From Neoarius graeffei (lineage: Eukaryota > Chordata > Actinopteri > Siluriformes > Ariidae), in NCBI RefSeq assembly GCF_027579695.1, contig NC_083590.1:14499656-14563655 (forward strand): a DNA stretch of 64,000 nucleotides, in the 5' to 3' direction. The notes beneath the pieces are model-generated. The model did not search any database. It saw nothing but the letters and a program-made list of their open reading frames with translations, and was not told the origin of the DNA. Each line of letters opens with the position of its first letter. The stretch's first letter is position 1. Positions 34,882 to 46,625 of the stretch are shown piece after piece. Position numbers and translations under genes: made by a program.

Positions 34882-35400
34882 AATAAATGTGTCAGGACAA
34901 GGTCTCAGATGTAGAAGTCCTCAGGCAAGCCAAAACAGTAAGCATAGAAGCTCTTAACTTCATTGGGCTGGACACATCTGACACATGCCTGACACGCGAC
35001 TACCCAAAGCCATTTTCTATGGAGAACTGAGCCTAGGAAAGAGGAGACAAGAAGGACACAAACTGAGGTACAAAGACATCTTGAAAAGGAACACGAAGAA
35101 TGGCAGAGTTATTGATCAGATGTGGGAAAGGGATGCCTCGGACAGAGCAACATGGTGAAGCATAGTTAAAAGCTCTATGTCTGCAATTGAAGACAAGCGT
35201 CAAAGGGAGTATACGAGAGCTCATGAAACCAGGTATTCCATAGCAGCTCAACCAGGCCATTCATGTCATCACTGTGGATGACTCTGTTGCTCTGGTGCAG
35301 GCCTAGCAGCCGATCTGCATTTCTGCACATCCTAATGAAGCAGTCATCATTGCTAGCAACAGACAGCCGCCACCGCTGAATTAAGTGTTTGTTTTTGAGC
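34882..35400 (+). pseudogene. Decayed LINE reverse-transcriptase tail
   Basis: In broken frames the + strand reads FIGLDTSDTCL, then KPFSMEN, GDKKDT and AELLIRCGKG. This resembles the C-terminal region of RTE-type proteins (GHVIRM, FYGEL, GGQKKRYKD, CHVC finger). Many stops; an old copy. Confidence 0.5.
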
Positions 35401-35425
35401 TGTGATTATTTTAAATATTTGACTG

Positions 35426-35772
35426 GGGGAAGCCATGGCCTGAAGGTTAGAGATGTGGCCTTGGGCCGAAAGGGTTGCTGGGTCGATTCCCAGGAATAGC
35501 AGGAAAAATGTGATTTACCCTGATGGTGGTGTTAGAGTGCGTAAGTAGTGTACACCAAAATTGCTGTGTTGGTAGCTGAGACTGTCTGCTATCACTGTGA
35601 CAGGAACAGCACTTTCCCCTCCCTCTGTATCATGGCTGAAGTGCCCTTGAGCAAGGCACCTAACCCCTAACTGCTCCCCGGGTGCTGAAGTATGTATAGC
35701 TGCCCACTGCTCTGGGTAGGTGTGTGTGTTCATTGCCCACTTGTGTGTTCACTGCTTCAGATGGGTTAAATG
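35426..35772 (+). mobile_element. Second tRNA-derived SINE family, copy 1
   Basis: Starts GGGAAGCCATGGCCTGAAGG (A-box-like GGTTAGAGA), with the B-box-like GGGTCGATTCCC at 35480. The body CCTTGAGCAAGGCACCTAAC and GCTGCCCACTGCTCTGGG is a common teleost repeat. It continues after the hAT insertion at 37294-37330 (TTAAATGCATAGGAGGAATT). Confidence 0.7.
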
Positions 35773-35833
35773 CAGGGGCGCAGATAGGATTTTTGAACTG
35801 GGGGGACTGAGCTGTCAGCAAATGATTCCATTT

Positions 35834-35880
<47 letters not shown>
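35834..35880. repeat. (TA)n microsatellite
   Basis: About twenty TA units, then (CA)n, next to the nested Tc1 MITE. Confidence 0.95.
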
Positions 35881-35886
<6 letters not shown>

Positions 35887-35887
35887 T

Positions 35888-36408
35888 AACGTTCAAAAGT
35901 TTGGGGTCACTTTGAAATGTCCTTATTTTTGAAAGAAAAGCACTGTTCTTTTCAATGAAGATCACTTTAAACTAATCAGAAATACACTCTATACATTGCT
36001 AATGTGGTAAATGACTATTCTAGCTGCAAATGTCTGTTTTTTGGTGCAATATCTCCATAGGTGTATAGAGGCCCATTTCCAGCAACTATCACTCCAGTGT
36101 TCTAATGGTACAATGTGTTTGCTCATTGCCTCAGAAGGCTAATGGATGATTAGAAAACCCTTGTACAATCATGTTAGCACAGCTGAAAACAGTTTAGCTC
36201 TTTAGAGAAGCTATAAAACTGACCTTCCTTTGAGCAGATTGAGTTTCTGGAGCATCACATTTGTGGGGTCGATTAAATGCTCAAAATGGCCAGAAAAATG
36301 TCTCGACTATATTTTCTATTCATTTTACAACTTATGGTGGTAAATAAAAGTGTGACTTTTCATGGAAAACACAAAATTGTCTGGGTGACCCCAAACTTTT
36401 GAACGGTG
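35888..36408. mobile_element. Tc1-related MITE, about 520 bp, nested in the hAT element
   Basis: The inverted termini are ACGTTCAAAAGTTTGGGGTCA and the same sequence reversed at 36387-36408. The interior, AAATGTCCTTATTTTTGAAA, is non-coding. It is an internally deleted derivative. Confidence 0.85.
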
Positions 36409-37330
36409 GTGTGTATACATGTTATTTCACCTCCCTCACTGCCATCACCAGGAACTACCTGCAGGCCAGGACAATGATAACATTTTAACATAGCCTATGG
36501 AAATCCAAAGTTTACACATTATCATCACGCACAGAAATTGCAAAACTAGTTTTAAAACCGCTAAGTTCCAACTGTTAAACATAGCGAGAGGCTGGGCTAC
36601 GTGTGTGTGTGTAAAGTGTAAACCAGTGCATCCTGACTTTCTAACTATGCCTGTGTGTTGCGTGAGCGGCAGTCAGTCAACAACTCTTCGCAAAGTTTCC
36701 TTATGAAACAATATGCTTGCTGAAATTATGGCAGGGAACGCCAGATTAAACATTAAAACTGCCTTCTGAGCACTGTATCTACAGGCTACCACCGAAAGAA
36801 GGAGGCTACCAGAAAGGCTTCTCTACTCCATACGATTTTACTTTCACTACGACATTACTTTGAACAGACTATCAAAAAATTGCAAGGTGATATGATAAAG
36901 TAAGGCACAGTTTACTTACAGCCTTTTTTTTTTGAAAAAATGATGCAATCGTTTTCTGCCTTTTGGCACCCTTCATCATGCCGTGTTGGGGTCCTGAACT
37001 AGCAGGAGCTGTCCCCGATATGCCTGTCAAACTTGTGGGTAACCATAGCAACCAAGCTCGAGCTCGCAACCTGTGCAGTCTGCGCAGTTGCAACTACGTC
37101 TGTACTGCTGTGCACCTCAATAAACCGAATGGTAATTAGTCTTTTGATTTTTCCGTGAGGTTTGCCTTATGCAAAGAAAGACAGCATAGACGTTTTTTCC
37201 TCCCTATCAGTGGGGGGGGGGGATACCGAACGAGGTGAATTTAAATCTGGGTGGGACGAATCCCCCCCGTCCCCCCCTCTATCTGCACCTGTGGTTAAAT
37301 GCATAGGAGGAATTTTGCTATGCTTTAGTG

Positions 37331-38356
37331 TACACGTGACCAAATATAGGCTTATTATTATTACTGATTACATAAAATTTATGGTTTACTCATAGATATT
37401 AAGCTTTGGAAATATGACATTTAATCAAAGTACTAAAAATTGTTTACTTTTTTGTATTAAATTGAGCAGTAGGAGTAAATAAAGTCAAAAGATACAGTAT
37501 ATACTAGTATGTAAGCAACCCAAAAACTTCTGACATTTCAGTTTGTAAACTTTTAAACAATCTTATTCAGAAAGAAGGTTAAACACTTAATCTCCTGTGG
37601 CGTTTTAAAGGGCCTGCAGCTCTCTGGGTTGTAACTGAATTCAGACTAATCTACCCTCTTATTCTGATGAGGTTTCTCCATCCAACACACCACTACAAGC
37701 ACAACACCATTGACACAAACAGGCTTTAAGTCCGGCTCTTTTCTCATCTCTCAGATCCATCTCAGTTCCATCTGCTTTCCTGTGCAGATGCAGGAGTTGG
37801 CGCCATTAAATCACAGTGCGAATTAAACCAATGGAATATTTATTCTGCATCAAGCAGTTGTAAACAGTGTCTCATGAAAAAAAAAAAGATTTCCAGGGTA
37901 AACAGTTTGTGTTTCTGGAGATGCAGGAGCTGAGATCTAAATAAGTCCATCTATGACCATGAAGTGTTTTACACGCTCACTATCTTGTATAGTTTGTTGT
38001 GAAATTGTTCTTCATAATTCCATAATTCAGAACTTAAAAATAATATAAACAGTCAATAAACAGTGAGTTTTTATTGTCCAAGAGCAGTCAGGACAAGGAA
38101 ATCCCTTCACCTTATCAGGAATCCAGGCGACAGATGGATATAAAAGCAGAAGAGTGTTTATTCAGAGCACACACTGGTAAACAGATAGAAATCATGGTGC
38201 ATAAGGCAGTATCATAAACAGGCATTGGTCAGGCGAGACTCAAACAGGTTGTTCAAAGCAAAGTCGGAAAGCAGAATCAGCAGAGCAATCACAAAGGCTT
38301 GGTAATGTTAGACGCAGGAACTGAGCGCATACTTCGCAAAGTGAGTAAACTGAATC
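37331..38356. other. prcd intron, no gene recognised
   Basis: Contains an 11-base A run near 37880 and nothing else identifiable. 38090-38345 has a repeat-like feel (AGAGTGTTTATTCAGAGCAC) but no diagnostic motif. Confidence 0.5.
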
Positions 38357-38542
38357 CACTGCAAAAAACTGAAAAGGAATTTTCCCCTCAAATTTAGTTA
38401 ACACTTGTGTAATTATCTTGCTGCATGGACAGATAATTTTACTTGACAAGACAGCTTGGAATAAGTTGGTTACAATCTAAAACTAGTTTTAATAATCTCA
38501 GAGTCGGTGTCTTGTATTATTCTACATTGCAAAAATGATATC

Positions 38543-39600
38543 TTAAAGGCATAGTTCAGGATTTTTGACATGAATCTGTATGGCATCCCCATCAATAGTG
38601 TCATGCAAACACACTGACTTACCCCTGACAGCATCCTGTGAGTCCAGTTCTTGTCCAGTTTTGGTCCAGACGAAAGTAGTCCGGCAAGTTTGTTGGGGTC
38701 ACGAAAGTAAAACGTTTTTCATCTCAGAACAATATGTGTTCAAAAGAGTGATATATTTGCATCACAAAACCGTTGCCAAATAAAAAGTCAGACCTCGAAA
38801 TCACTTGGCACTATTTTCCTGCGCGCTGCCGGCTTCATCCAGCTGCGGCTCCAGCTTCAAGGATAAGCTGGAGCCACATAAGTAGGAGTCCCGGCGGGTG
38901 GTTTGTATTCGATTCGTTTATATCCCGACCTTGTTAGCTGTCAGATTTATGTTCATGGACTCGGTAAGCTGGTAAATAATATTTATTATTATTTTTTTTC
39001 TTTACCAAATTCTAACAGAATACGAGAGCGCCCGAAAGGGAAAGCTGAGCAGGAGCCGCCTCAGGGCTGTAATGCAAATTGCTTTCCTCCTCAGTATACA
39101 AGTGCGCTTCCATGTCAGGGAAAAAGAAACTACCACTGCTGCCTATGTAGTGCCCTATTTATACAAATAGGAGTCATTCAGGATTCAGCCATGTTTTTGC
39201 TCCGTGTCATGGCTGAATCCTGAATGACTCCTATTTGTAAACCACCCGCTGGGACTCCTACTTATGCGGCTCCAGCTTATCCTTGAAGCTGGAGCCGCAG
39301 CTGGATGAAGCCGGCAGCGCGCAGGAAAATAGTGCCAAGCGATTTCGAGGTCTGACTTTTTATTTGGCAACGGTTTTGTGATGCAAATATATCACTCTTT
39401 TGAACACATACTGTTTTGAGACGAAAAACGTTTTACTTTCGTGACCCCAACAAACTTGCCGGACTACTTTCGTCTGGACCAAAACTGGACAAGAACTGGA
39501 CTCACAGGATGCTGTCAGGGGTAAGTCAGTGTGTTTGCACGACACTATTGATGGGGATGCCATACAGATTCATGTCAAAAATCCCGAACTATCCCTTTAA
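38543..39600. mobile_element. Inner TTAA-flanked MITE with roughly 355-bp inverted arms
   Basis: TTAA lies at both ends, and the arms start TTAAAGGCATAGTTCAGGA and (inverted) TTAAAGGGATAGTTCGGGA. Near-identical mirror frames appear on the two strands at 38580-38783 and 39360-39563 because the arms match; they are not genes. The loop is about 38905-39236. Confidence 0.85.
39162..39239. repeat. Perfect 32-bp hairpin with 14-base loop
   Basis: TACAAATAGGAGTCATTCAG through to CCATG (39162-39193) is followed, after 14 bases, by its exact reverse complement (39208-39239). It lies at the inner edge of the right arm of the fold-back. Confidence 0.95.
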
Positions 39601-39816
39601 CAAGTTAGAATATCTTGAATATAGCTGAAATGATCTAGCATTTGCTATTAGAATAATACAAGACACCAACTCTGAGATTATTAAAACTAGTTCTAGATTG
39701 TAACCAACTTATTCCAAGCTGTCTTGTCAAGTAAAATTAGCTGTCCATGCAGCAAGATAATTTCACAAGTGTTAAGAAATTTTCTCCTCAAATTCAGTTT
39801 TCAGTTTTTTGCAGTG

Positions 39817-40089
39817 TATCTTGAAATACTGTGGCTGGGTGACTGAGGTCAGTTTCTTGGGATTAGAACTCCAGAAACTCTGAGCAGAGAGTTGCAGGAT
39901 GGTCATCGTAGTCCATGGCTGCCATATTTGAAGGCTGTTGTGAATAGGCTCTTTGCAGCTAGAGATTACTTGCTTGGATCTCACATAGCAACACCATATT
40001 GTAGAGCAAGCTTTCAGGTAAACAGAACCCTCGACAAGGTCAAGCACAAACGTTTCAGCAGTTTATAGTGCTTAATCTCCTTTCCTTTT
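39817..40089. other. prcd intron, no gene recognised
   Basis: No repeats or domains identified. Confidence 0.5.
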
Positions 40090-40102
40090 CTAGAAGAATC
40101 AT

Positions 40103-40473
40103 CCATCCATGGATCCATCCATCCATTATCCATAACTGCTTATCCTGTGCAGGGTTGCGGGCAAGCTGGAGCCTATCCCAGCTGACTAAGTGCGAGAGGT
40201 GGGGTACACCCTGGACAAGTCGCCAGGTCATCACAGGGCCGACACATAGAGACAAACAACCATTCACACCTACGGTCAATTTAGAGCCACCAATTAGCCT
40301 AACCTGCATGTCTTTGGACTGTGGGGGAAACCGGAGCACCCGGAGGAAACCCATGTAGACATGGGGAGAACATGCAAACTCCACACAGAAAGGCCCCTGT
40401 CGGCCACTGGGCTTGAACCCTGAACCTTCTTGCTGTGAGACGACAATGCTAATCACTACACCACCATGCCGCC
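40103..40473 (-). mobile_element. DANA/Mermaid-type SINE, copy 6
   Basis: Reversed copy with tail ATCCATCCATCC. The flanks CTAGAAGAATCAT (40090) and CTAGAAGGATCAT (40474) are 13-bp target duplications with one difference. Confidence 0.92.
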
Positions 40474-40827
40474 CTAGAAGGATCATCAGTGTAATTTTCT
40501 AAGCTTAGTTTCGGCTCGTTTTTACAGGAAAAAAATATTTTATCATAAAAGCATTGACTTTTAATGGATGGCATTTGGATCTTTGCGGCCAAATAAAATG
40601 GCAACTTTGCAAGATATATATATTATATATGTACACCAAAAAGACTTGTAAAAGCACTTATTGTAATTCTAACAGCATAAATAGCTCCATCATAAAGTTT
40701 TCAAGGTATAGAGATGTTTGTCAGGTTTGGCTACATCTTGAAGATATAAACAGACAATTTACTGCAATGATAACACAAAGCTCGGCTTCCCTCCTCCTTG
40801 TCAGCTGCGTGTGACAGATAAAGGCTT

Positions 40828-40960
40828 CTCATCATCTCATCATCATCTCTAGCCGCTTTATCCTGTTCTACAGGGTCGCAGGCAAGCTGGAGCCTATCCC
40901 AGCTGACTACGGGCGAAAGGCGGGGTACACCCTGGACAAGTCGCCAGGTCATCACAGGGC
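40828..40960 (-). mobile_element. DANA/Mermaid-type SINE, copy 7, truncated
   Basis: Only the 3' third is present, ending at GGTCATCACAGGGC. This is a typical 5'-truncated retroposon. Confidence 0.9.
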
Positions 40961-41584
40961 AACAGAAATGAGGTTACATAAAATGATCGATGAGCCATCG
41001 ATGCACTGTAATAAGTACGTGTTATCATCATCATTATCATCGCGGTACATTGTTCATTTATATCTTAGCCAAACCTTACAAAAACAACTAGAAAACGACA
41101 CTGATGATTCTTCTAGAAAAGGAAAGAGATTAAGGAAAGAGATAAACTGGAGTCAAGGGTCCTGTTAACCTTGCTCTCCAGTATGGCATTGCTATGTGGG
41201 ATCCAAACATCTGACCTCTCGCTGCAAAGAGCCTTTTCTGTGAAGTGGAGTCTTGAGTGCAAGCAGGTGCAAGACGTCATACAACCTCTAAAGTCTTGTA
41301 TTTCTCTCATACCACAGCAATTTGTATATATTTATTTGTTTAAAAAATGACATTCCATATCCTTTTATAGTTACATTTATGGACAAAGTTTGCTCCGGGT
41401 CTCACTTCCATTACAGTCTCTCAAAAGCCTCTCTTTTTTTCTCTCTTGAAATTAATAGAAACCCCCACACACAGCTTGTCATGTTTCCACGAAACTATAC
41501 AGCATAAACTCCTGTGTCCTGGAGATGTTGGAAGATTACTGTTACAGCTTTACCTCTGAAAGCGCTGACACTAGAGACTGCTTT
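40961..41584. other. prcd intron, no gene recognised
   Basis: Short open frames without domains. Nothing supportable. Confidence 0.5.
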
Positions 41585-41666
41585 TATAAACGCTACCAGA
41601 CTTGTAGTACTCGAATCCAACTCTTGCCCTAATTTTAAGGACTCGTGACTTGACTTGGATTTGAGC

Positions 41667-43428
41667 TAGGGTTGCCACCTGTGTCTGACAAAAATCCTGG
41701 ACATTTCGACCATCCAATCGACCTTTTTGCTTGTAAGCAACAGCGCCCTTCGCACATCTAACCCAAGACAAAAATCGCCCTTCTATGCCAAAATTGTATT
41801 GCTCTAATTAGTAAAAATTACGCTTTTGCTAGTTATTTGTTTAGTTAATTGCTTTACATAATATAGCAGGTCTTCATTATTTTGGTTTATTTCCAACAGT
41901 TTTTGGTTGGGGTGGCACGGTGGTGTAGTGGTTAGCGCTGTCGCCTCACAGCAAGAAGGTCCGGGTTCGAGCCCCGTGGCCGGCGAGGGCCTTTCTGTGC
42001 GGAGTTTGCATGTTCTCCCCGTGTCTGCGTGGGTTTCCTCCGGGTGCTCCGGTTTCCCCCACAGTCCAAAGACATGCAGGTTAGGTTAACTGGTGACTCT
42101 AAATTGACCGTAGGTGTGAATGGTTGTCTGTGTCTATGTGTCAGCCCTGTGATGACCTGGTGACTTGTCCAGGGTGTACCCTGCCTTTCGCCCGTAGTCA
42201 GCTGGGATAGGCTCCAGCTTGCCTGTGACCCTGTAGAAGGATAAAGCGGCTAGAGATAATGAGATGAGATGAGTTTTTGGTTATGGACAGCTGGGGGCAG
42301 TAGTGGGCACAGGTAAAAGGGGAATACATACGTAATTAAGTTCTGTTTGTTTGCTTATGTGGAATAAAAATAATCTAATTTTTCATTGTATCTAAGAATA
42401 CCTGAATGTAACAATGTAAGGTGTAGTGTCAAACAGCTTACCTGATTGCTTAGAGTGTGGTGTGTGCTTTGCTTGTGCTTGCCTGCGCCTCTGCTGCTTG
42501 CTGCTCTTGGCTAAACAAATACATTGGAGGACATATAACTGATATAACTGGACACATACAGTACATACAGGAGTAGGCAGATAAGACTATTTGGATTTCA
42601 TTTAATTCACCAAAACCTTACCTAATCTTCCATTTATATTTGGTGTTTTTCTTTGCTGCTGCTATGAGTCCTGGCTGATTTTCAATGAATGTCTTGAACT
42701 CAGTACAGGACAACTGAAAGTTTAGCCTGACTTGAAGCTCAGCCTTCACCATTGCAACAGAGAGTCTGTTTCTTTTATCAGTCCAAGCATCCTCCATTGC
42801 CCCTTTTCCACCAAAGCAGTTCCAGGGCTGGTTCGGGGCCAGTGCTTAGTTTGGAACCGGGTTTTCTGTTTCCACTGACAAAGAACTGGCTCTGGGGCCA
42901 GAAAAACCGGTTCCAGGCTAGCACCAACTCTCTGCTGGGCCAGAGGAAAGAACCACTTACGTTAGCGGGGGGGCGGAGTTGTTAAGACCAACAACAATAA
43001 CAAGACCGCGAAAGATCGCCATTTTTAAGCAACGAGAAGCAGCAGCTGTACAAACGTGAAGTCATCCATTATTATTATTATTATTATTGTTGTTGTTGCT
43101 GCTGCTGCTTCTTCCGTGTTGTTTTTGCTTCGATATTCGCGCCAAGGTTTATGTAAACGTAGCGCCGTAACTGACGTCTACAGCGACGTAAGTGACGTAT
43201 ACAACGACGTAATGACGTATACAGTGATGTAATGACGTGGCTCCGCTTAGCACGGCGAGTTATGGAAAAGCAAACTGGTTCTCAGCTGGCTCGCAAGTTG
43301 ACATACACATTTTGCCCATCATGTACAAAAAACCGGGACATTCAGTGTCCCGGATTTTTTTTTTTTTTCCGGGACAGACCATGAAAATCCGGGACAATCA
43401 GGAAAAACCGGGACAGGTGGCAACACTA
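41667..43428. mobile_element. hAT-like element with TAGGGTTGCCACCTGT ends
   Basis: The inverted termini are TAGGGTTGCCACCTGT and, from the right, TAGTGTTGCCACCTGT (15 of 16). The 8-bp flanks ATTTGAGC and ACTTGAGC differ by one base. Internal: SINE copy 8 and, at about 42797-43290, a further MITE-like piece (CCCCTTTTCCACCAAAGCAG, GAAAAGCAAACTGGTTCTC). Subterminal CCGGGACA repeats lie at 43330-43415. Confidence 0.8.
41911..42272 (+). mobile_element. DANA/Mermaid-type SINE, copy 8
   Basis: Full-length + strand copy. The flanks AGTTTTTGGTT are repeated on both sides. Confidence 0.92.
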
Positions 43429-43559
43429 ACTTGAGCACTGATGACTTGGACCTGGACTCGTGCATTCACTGCATTCGGACGTGTAAATTGAAGCCGAAGA
43501 CTCTGATTTTTTCTTTATTTTTTTGTAACATGCCATAATAATTTGGCATAAGATATTTA

Positions 43560-43921
43560 TCTCATCTCATTATCTCTAGCCGCTTTATCCTGTTCTACAG
43601 GGTCGCAGGCAAGCTGGAGCCTATCCCAGCTGACTACGGGCGAAAGGCGGGGTACACCCTGGAGAAGTCGCCAGGTCATCACAGGGCTGACACATAGACA
43701 CAGACAACCATTCACACCTACGGTCAATTTAGAGTCACCAGTTAACCTAACCTGCATGTCTTTGGACTGTGGGGGAAACCGGAGCACCCGGAGGAAACCC
43801 ACGCGGACACGGGGAGAACATGCAAACTCCGCACAGAAAGGCCCTCGCCCGTCACGGGGCTTGAACCCAGACCTTCTTGCTGTGAGGCGACAGCGCTAAC
43901 CACTACACCACCGTGCCGCCC
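43560..43921 (-). mobile_element. DANA/Mermaid-type SINE, copy 9
   Basis: Reversed copy. Its target duplication TAAGATATTTAT (43548) and TAAAATATTTAT (43922) is shared on the right with the adjacent LINE. Confidence 0.92.
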
Positions 43922-43933
43922 TAAAATATTTAT

Positions 43934-46027
43934 CGTCTCGTCTCGTCTCGTCTTCTTCCGCTTTATCCGGGACCGGGTCGCGGAGGCAGCAGTCTAAGCA
44001 GGGAAGCCCAAACTTCCCTTTCCCCAGACACCTCGGCCAGCTCCTCGGGAAGAACACCGAGGCATTCCCAGGCCAGCCGAGAGACATAGTCCCTCCAGCA
44101 TGTCCTGGGTCTTCCCCGGGGCCTCCTCCCGGGGGGACATGCCTGGAACACCTCCCCAGGGAGGCGTCCAGGAGGCATCCGAAAAAGATGCCCGAGCCAC
44201 CTCAGCTGATTCCTCTCGATGTGGAGCAGCAGCGGCTCTACTCCGAGCTCCTCCCGAGTGACTGTGCTTCTCACCCTATCTCTAAGGGAGCGCCCAGCCA
44301 CCCTGCGAAGGAAACTCAATTCGGCCGCTTGTATCCGCGATCTTGTCCTTTCGGTCATTACCCAAAGCTCATGACCATAGGTGAGAGTCGGAACGTAGAT
44401 CGACCGGTAAATTGAGAGCTTCGCCTTTTGGCTCAGCTCCTTCTTCACCACAACGGACCGGTAAAGCGACCGCATCACTGCGGAGGCTGCACCGATCCGC
44501 CTGTCGATCTCACGCTCCATCCTTCCCTCACTCGTGAACAAGATCCCGAGATACTTAAACTCCTCCACTTGAGGCAGAACTTCTCCACCAACCTGGAGAG
44601 GGCAAGCCACCCTTTTCCGGTCGAGAACCATGGCCTCGGACTTGGAGGTGCTGATTCTCATCCCAGCCGCTTCACACTCGACTGCAAACCGCCCCAGTGC
44701 ATGCTGAAGGTCCTGGTTTGAAGAAGCCAACAGGACAACATCATCCGCAAAAAGCAGAGATGAAATCCTGTGGTTCCCAAACAGGATTCCTTCTGGCCCC
44801 TGGCTGCGCCTAGAAATTCTGTCCATAAAAATTATGAACAGAACCGGTGACAAAGGGCAGCCCTGCCGGAGTCCAACATGCACTGGGAACAGGTCTGACT
44901 TACTGCCGGCAATGCGAACCAGACTCCTGCTCCGTTCGTACAGGGACCGGACAGCCCTTAGCAAAGAGCCCCGAACCCCATACTCCCGAAGCACCCCCCA
45001 CAGAATACTACGGGGGACACGGTCAAATGCCTTCTCCAGATCCACAAAGCACATGTGGACTGGTTGGGCAAACTCCCATGAACCCTCGAGCACCCTATGA
45101 AGGGTATAGAGCTGGTCCAGTGTTCCGCGACCAGGACGAAAACCGCATTGTTCCTCCTGGATCCGAGGTTCGACTATTGGTCGAATTCTCCTCTCCAGTA
45201 CCCTGGAGTAAACCTTCCCTGGGAGGCTGAGAAGTGTGATTCCCCTATAATTGGGGCACACTCTCCGGTCCCCTTTCTTAAAAAGAGGGACCACCACCCC
45301 AGTCTGCCACTCCAGAGGCACTGTCCCTGACCGCCACGCGATGTTGCAGAGGCGTGTCAACCAAGACAGCCCCACAACATCCAGAGACTTGAGATACTCA
45401 GGGCGGATCTCATCCACCCCCGGTGCCTTGCCACCGAGGAGCTTGCAAACCACCTCAGTGACTTCGGCTTGGGTAATGGACGAGTCCACCTCTGAGTCAT
45501 CAGCCTCAGTCTCCTCAGTGGAAGACATGACGGTGGGATTGAGGAGATCCTCAAAGTATTCCTTCCACTGCCCGACAATGTCCCCAGTCGAGGTCAACAG
45601 CTCCCCACCCGCACTGTAAACAGTGTTGGCAGAGTACTGCTTCCCCCTCCTGAGGCGCCGGACGGTTTGCCAGAATTTCTTCGAGGCCGACCGATAGTCC
45701 TTCTCCATGGCCTCCCCGAACTCCTCCCAGTTCCGAGTTTTTGCCTCCGCAACTGCCCGAGCTGCAGCACGCCTGGCCTGCCGATACCCGTCAGCTGCCT
45801 CGGGAGTCCTGGAGGTTAACATGGCCCGATAGGACTCCTTCTTCAGCTTGACGGCATCCCTTACTTCTGGTGTCCACCACCGGGTTCGGGGATTGCCGCC
45901 ACGACAGGCACCAGAGACCTTGCGGCCACAGCTCTGAACAGCTGCGTCCACAATGGAGGTAGAGAACATGGTCCACTCAGACTCAATGTCCCCCGCCTCC
46001 CTCGGAAGCTGGGAAAAGCTCTCCCGG
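43934..46027 (-). mobile_element. RTE-like LINE copy 2, 5' truncated
   Basis: The 3' end at 43934 carries the (CGTCT)n tail and abuts the 12-bp repeat TAAAATATTTAT. The same 12 bp recurs at 46039-46050. Homology to copy 1 ends at CTCTCCCGG (46027), followed by an 11-base filler TAATGTAGATA. Confidence 0.88.
43963..46024 (-). CDS. RTE-like reverse transcriptase, N-terminally truncated, open frame
   Basis: About 687 LINE-derived codons from [15 protein letters not shown] to the end, LLPPRPGPG and stop. RT blocks as in copy 1, with the catalytic [10 protein letters not shown]. The C-terminal part lost from copy 1 is intact here: GAASAVMRSLYRSVVVKK, YVPTLTYGHELWVM, RRVAGRSLRDRVRS, LRWLGHLFRMPPGRLPG and WRDYVSRLAWE. 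The endonuclease is absent. The frame continues upstream to an ATG at 46239 through unrelated flanking DNA. Confidence 0.9.
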
Positions 46028-46061
46028 TAATGTAGATATAAAATATTTATATCTACATTAA
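46028..46061. repeat. Palindrome at the LINE 5' junction
   Basis: TAATGTAGATATAAA pairs with TTTATATCTACATTA over 33 bases, centred on the LINE target duplication. Confidence 0.85.
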
Positions 46062-46077
46062 TTTTTGTACTAATTTT

Positions 46078-46447
46078 ATGCAAGAATGCCACTCCGGATA
46101 GTGCGCGCGCCAAGCGGACTCTTGTGCGTGCTGTAAACGACTCACACGTGCACAGGATTAAGGCGCAATCAGTGTGCCTATATAAAAACTGTGAAAACAC
46201 ATTTACTTTGCGAAGTATTGGGTTGCGTTGGTGACACATTACAGAGCCTTATGGCCTCATTTGGTTTCCCGATCCCTGATTTCCTGTTTCTCGTCTTTGA
46301 TTCTACCAAGTCTACGATAGCCTGTTTATGCCTCGCTCGACCTATTGCCTGTTTCACTGTTTTGCCTGCCGTTCTGGATAGTTTACCTGTCTTCACTTGT
46401 ATTAATAAACACATCTTCTGCACTTACATCCATCTCTGACAGAATAC
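46078..46447 (+). mobile_element. Probable solo LTR (Ty3/gypsy-like)
   Basis: It has the layout of a retrotransposon LTR: a TATA-like TATATAAAAAC at 46171, the pyrimidine-rich phrases CTGTTTCTCGTCTTTG and GTTTTGCCTGCC, and a polyadenylation signal AATAAA at 46404 followed by CATCTTCTGCACTTAC. The phrasing resembles teleost gypsy LTRs. Exact ends and target duplications could not be fixed. Confidence 0.45.
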
Positions 46448-46625
46448 TTCACACTCCCTGATAAAGAGAAGCATATTCACCTGTTCATACGGCATGTTCA
46501 GAAACAAACTAATGTTAATGGCATTAAAACAGCCACCGTCAAATGGTGCAGTTGGAGTCTTGTTCTCAGACCTGACTCAGACTCAACTTGAAATTTTCTT
46601 TAATGACTTGGACTTGACTCAGACT

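Larger units (their letters stand above)
35773..37293 (-). mobile_element. hAT-type element with nested Tc1 MITE and TA repeat
   Basis: The ends are CAGGGGCGCAGATAG and, inverted from the right, CACAGGTGCAGATAG. The exact 8-bp duplication GTTAAATG lies at 35765-35772 and 37294-37301. On the - strand near 36970, MMKGAKRQKTIASFFQKK resembles a hAT transposase N-terminus. The core transposase is missing. C-rich tracts (37262-37277) flank the right end. Confidence 0.85.
38357..39816. mobile_element. Outer palindromic (fold-back) MITE
   Basis: The left CACTGCAAAAAACTGAAAAG is mirrored at the right by CAGTTTTCAGTTTTTTGCAG. Arms of about 185 bp (38357-38542 and 39601-39816) pair over AACTAGTTTTAATAATCTCA and CTTGACAAGACAGCTTGG. 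A second palindromic element sits exactly between them. No clear target duplication was found. Confidence 0.8.
41585..43510. repeat. Dispersed GACTTGGACTTGACTC-type repeat, split by a hAT element
   Basis: 41585-41666 (ACTCGTGACTTGACTTGG) resumes at 43429 (ACTTGAGCACTGATGACTTG). The same family recurs at 46545-47172, there split by a different hAT MITE. Confidence 0.7.

Noticed and set aside
38580-39563. Two almost identical 67-aa proteins on opposite strands
   Set aside because: They lie in the matching arms of a fold-back element; no domain or start context supports coding.
46028-46239. N-terminal extension of the 758-codon frame over the second RTE-like LINE
   Set aside because: The bases before 46028 are flanking DNA and a probable LTR; the open frame is chance.
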